NCBI GenBank assembly: GCA_963575745.1
Contig: CAUYUJ010000723.1
Span: 40,001-104,000, forward strand
Length of the DNA: 64,000 nucleotides
Direction: 5' to 3'
From: Prorocentrum cordatum
Lineage: Eukaryota; Sar; Dinophyceae; Prorocentrales; Prorocentraceae
Part shown: piece after piece, positions 63,006 to 64,000 of the stretch
Layout of the letters: each line of letters opens with the position of its first letter
Numbering within the stretch: the stretch's first letter is position 1
Translations under genes and position numbers: made by a program
The notes under the pieces: generated by a model
Database searches by the model: none
Told to the model about the DNA's origin: nothing
What the model saw: the letters and a program-made list of their open reading frames with translations, nothing else

Positions 63006-63430
63006 AAGGGCACTGGGGGCGGACACGGTTCCCGATCTGTACTGCGCAGGCGCACCTGGCACACTCTGCGCGTGCCTGAACGTGGCGCACCTGGCGCGGC
63101 TGGAGCGTGCGACACACATGGCGCACGTGGATCACGTGGCGCATCTGGCGTACCAGGCTTGCCCGGCACGCTTGGGCAGCAGGGGTGCCTGGCGCACCTG
63201 GCGCGCGTGGCGCGCCTGGCACGAGTGGCGCGCCTCGCCCCAGCGTTGCGCACATTGGGCCTTTTTTGGTTCCCATTGGCTGCCCATCCAAAGACTACCG
63301 CTGGACACGCTGCGGCCTCGGGTGCTGCTTATGTGTTGGGAGGGCGGGCGCGAATGAACGAGACACGGCTTGCGGGCGGGGAGGGCGCCTTGACCCCGCA
63401 CCCTGCCCCGCTCCCGTGGGTCCGGTCGGA
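63006..63430. repeat. GCGCACCTGGC-type repeats and flank
   Basis: ACACTCTGCGCGTGCC leads into chained GGCGCACCTGGCGCG words (63085-63240), then unique GC-rich sequence to 63430. Same order as 41820-42010. Confidence 0.75.
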
Positions 63431-64000
63431 GGGCCCAGATAGCCCAAGGTGGCTCCGAGGCCGCAGCTAGCGCAAGATGGCCTCGCTCAACATGGCGTCC
63501 AACATACTCCAAGAAGTCCCAAGACCGCTCGAAGGGTGGGTCCAAGTGGCTTTGGAGCTTCCCCTGGACGTCTCCAAGAGGCCCAAATCTGTCCGAAGCC
63601 TAAGGGCAACCAACGCGTTTGCCTCATCGTTGGCTCGCTGTTGGTGGCCTCCCGAAGCCTCAAAATGGCCCCGAAATGGCCCAAAAGGGCCCCAAGAGGG
63701 GCGCAAGACGCCCGCAAAACGGTTCCAAGAGCGCCACAAGTGCGGCCCAGTGAGGGCGCCAACAGGCGACCTCTGGGGTTCCACAGGGGGGCATCACTAA
63801 CTGGGGGGCCCCCTTATTTGCTCAGTGCCCTCCATAATAATCCCGCGAAAGCCCCCAAGGCTGCCCAAGAGAGCCCCAGGAGGGATCCAAGCGGCCCCTA
63901 GAAGGCCTCCAAGAGGCCCCGATGATGCCTCAAGAGGCCCCCGAACCCCCCCCCCAAGAGGCCGCCAAGACGCCCTAAGAGGCCACCAGGAGTCCCGGAG
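63431..64000. repeat. CCAAGAGGCC degenerate repeats at window end
   Basis: CCAAGAGGCCC, CCCCAAGAGG and CAAGACGCCC words recur irregularly to the last base, in the orientation opposite to 58138-58735. The array runs off the window. Confidence 0.8.

Overview
The window is nuclear DNA of a dinoflagellate. The strongest evidence is dinoflagellate spliced-leader (DinoSL) sequence fossilised in the genome. A perfect 21-nt match to the leader (CCGTAGCC...GGCTCAAG), read on the minus strand, lies at 5396-5416 and again at 30468-30488. Seven further, more decayed relics lie at the 5' ends of genes. High GC, long triplet-repeat tracts, LINE-type retrotransposons and tandem intronless gene copies fit the same lineage. 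The species cannot be named from sequence alone.

Layout. Positions 1-18752 (copy A) and 25063-40890 (copy B) are two copies of one nested segmental duplication. Each copy runs: end of a 77-bp minisatellite; about 2.2 kb of GC-rich DNA with possible minus-strand exons; then two diverged inner blocks. Each inner block carries a (GTC)n inverted-repeat hairpin array followed by a processed retrogene for a roughly 100-residue membrane protein. Last comes a tandem array of about 2.05-kb units, each with a minus-strand gene for a secreted VWD-like protein. Copy A has a 2.9-kb segment (7391-10288) that B lacks. It also has a third, decayed VWD-like unit containing a 5'-truncated LINE (18753-22418) with a 14-bp target-site duplication; B keeps the matching empty site near 40862. 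Positions 24190-25062 hold an AT-rich spacer and the body of the minisatellite.

The right half (40891-64000) has no recognisable host gene. A nearly complete APE-type LINE (about 42990-47540; ORF1 and ORF2) sits inside a roughly 140-bp satellite. From 47.7 to 61.5 kb there is a modular macro-repeat of about 1.3-2.2 kb per unit. Each unit is built from paired CG-rich elements (a, b), a tail, and one of two exchangeable cassettes: a long (GAC)n tract or a GC-rich 'E' module. A (GGGCTATA)n-type minisatellite, TA, TCA and GGA tracts, and CCAAGAGGCC-type degenerate repeats interrupt it. The 140-bp satellite returns at 62.0-63.0 kb, and CCAAGAGG repeats end the window.

Interpretation. Both host gene families look like retroposed, trans-spliced mRNAs. 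Leader relics lie at the 5' end. The VWD-like family is bounded by an exact 20-bp direct repeat abutting the leader. The membrane-protein family has a poly(A) tail and a repeated flank. Later rounds of segmental duplication, unequal exchange, LINE insertion and decay multiplied and rearranged them. Identities, copy relationships and motif matches were read by eye; no alignment or database search was run.
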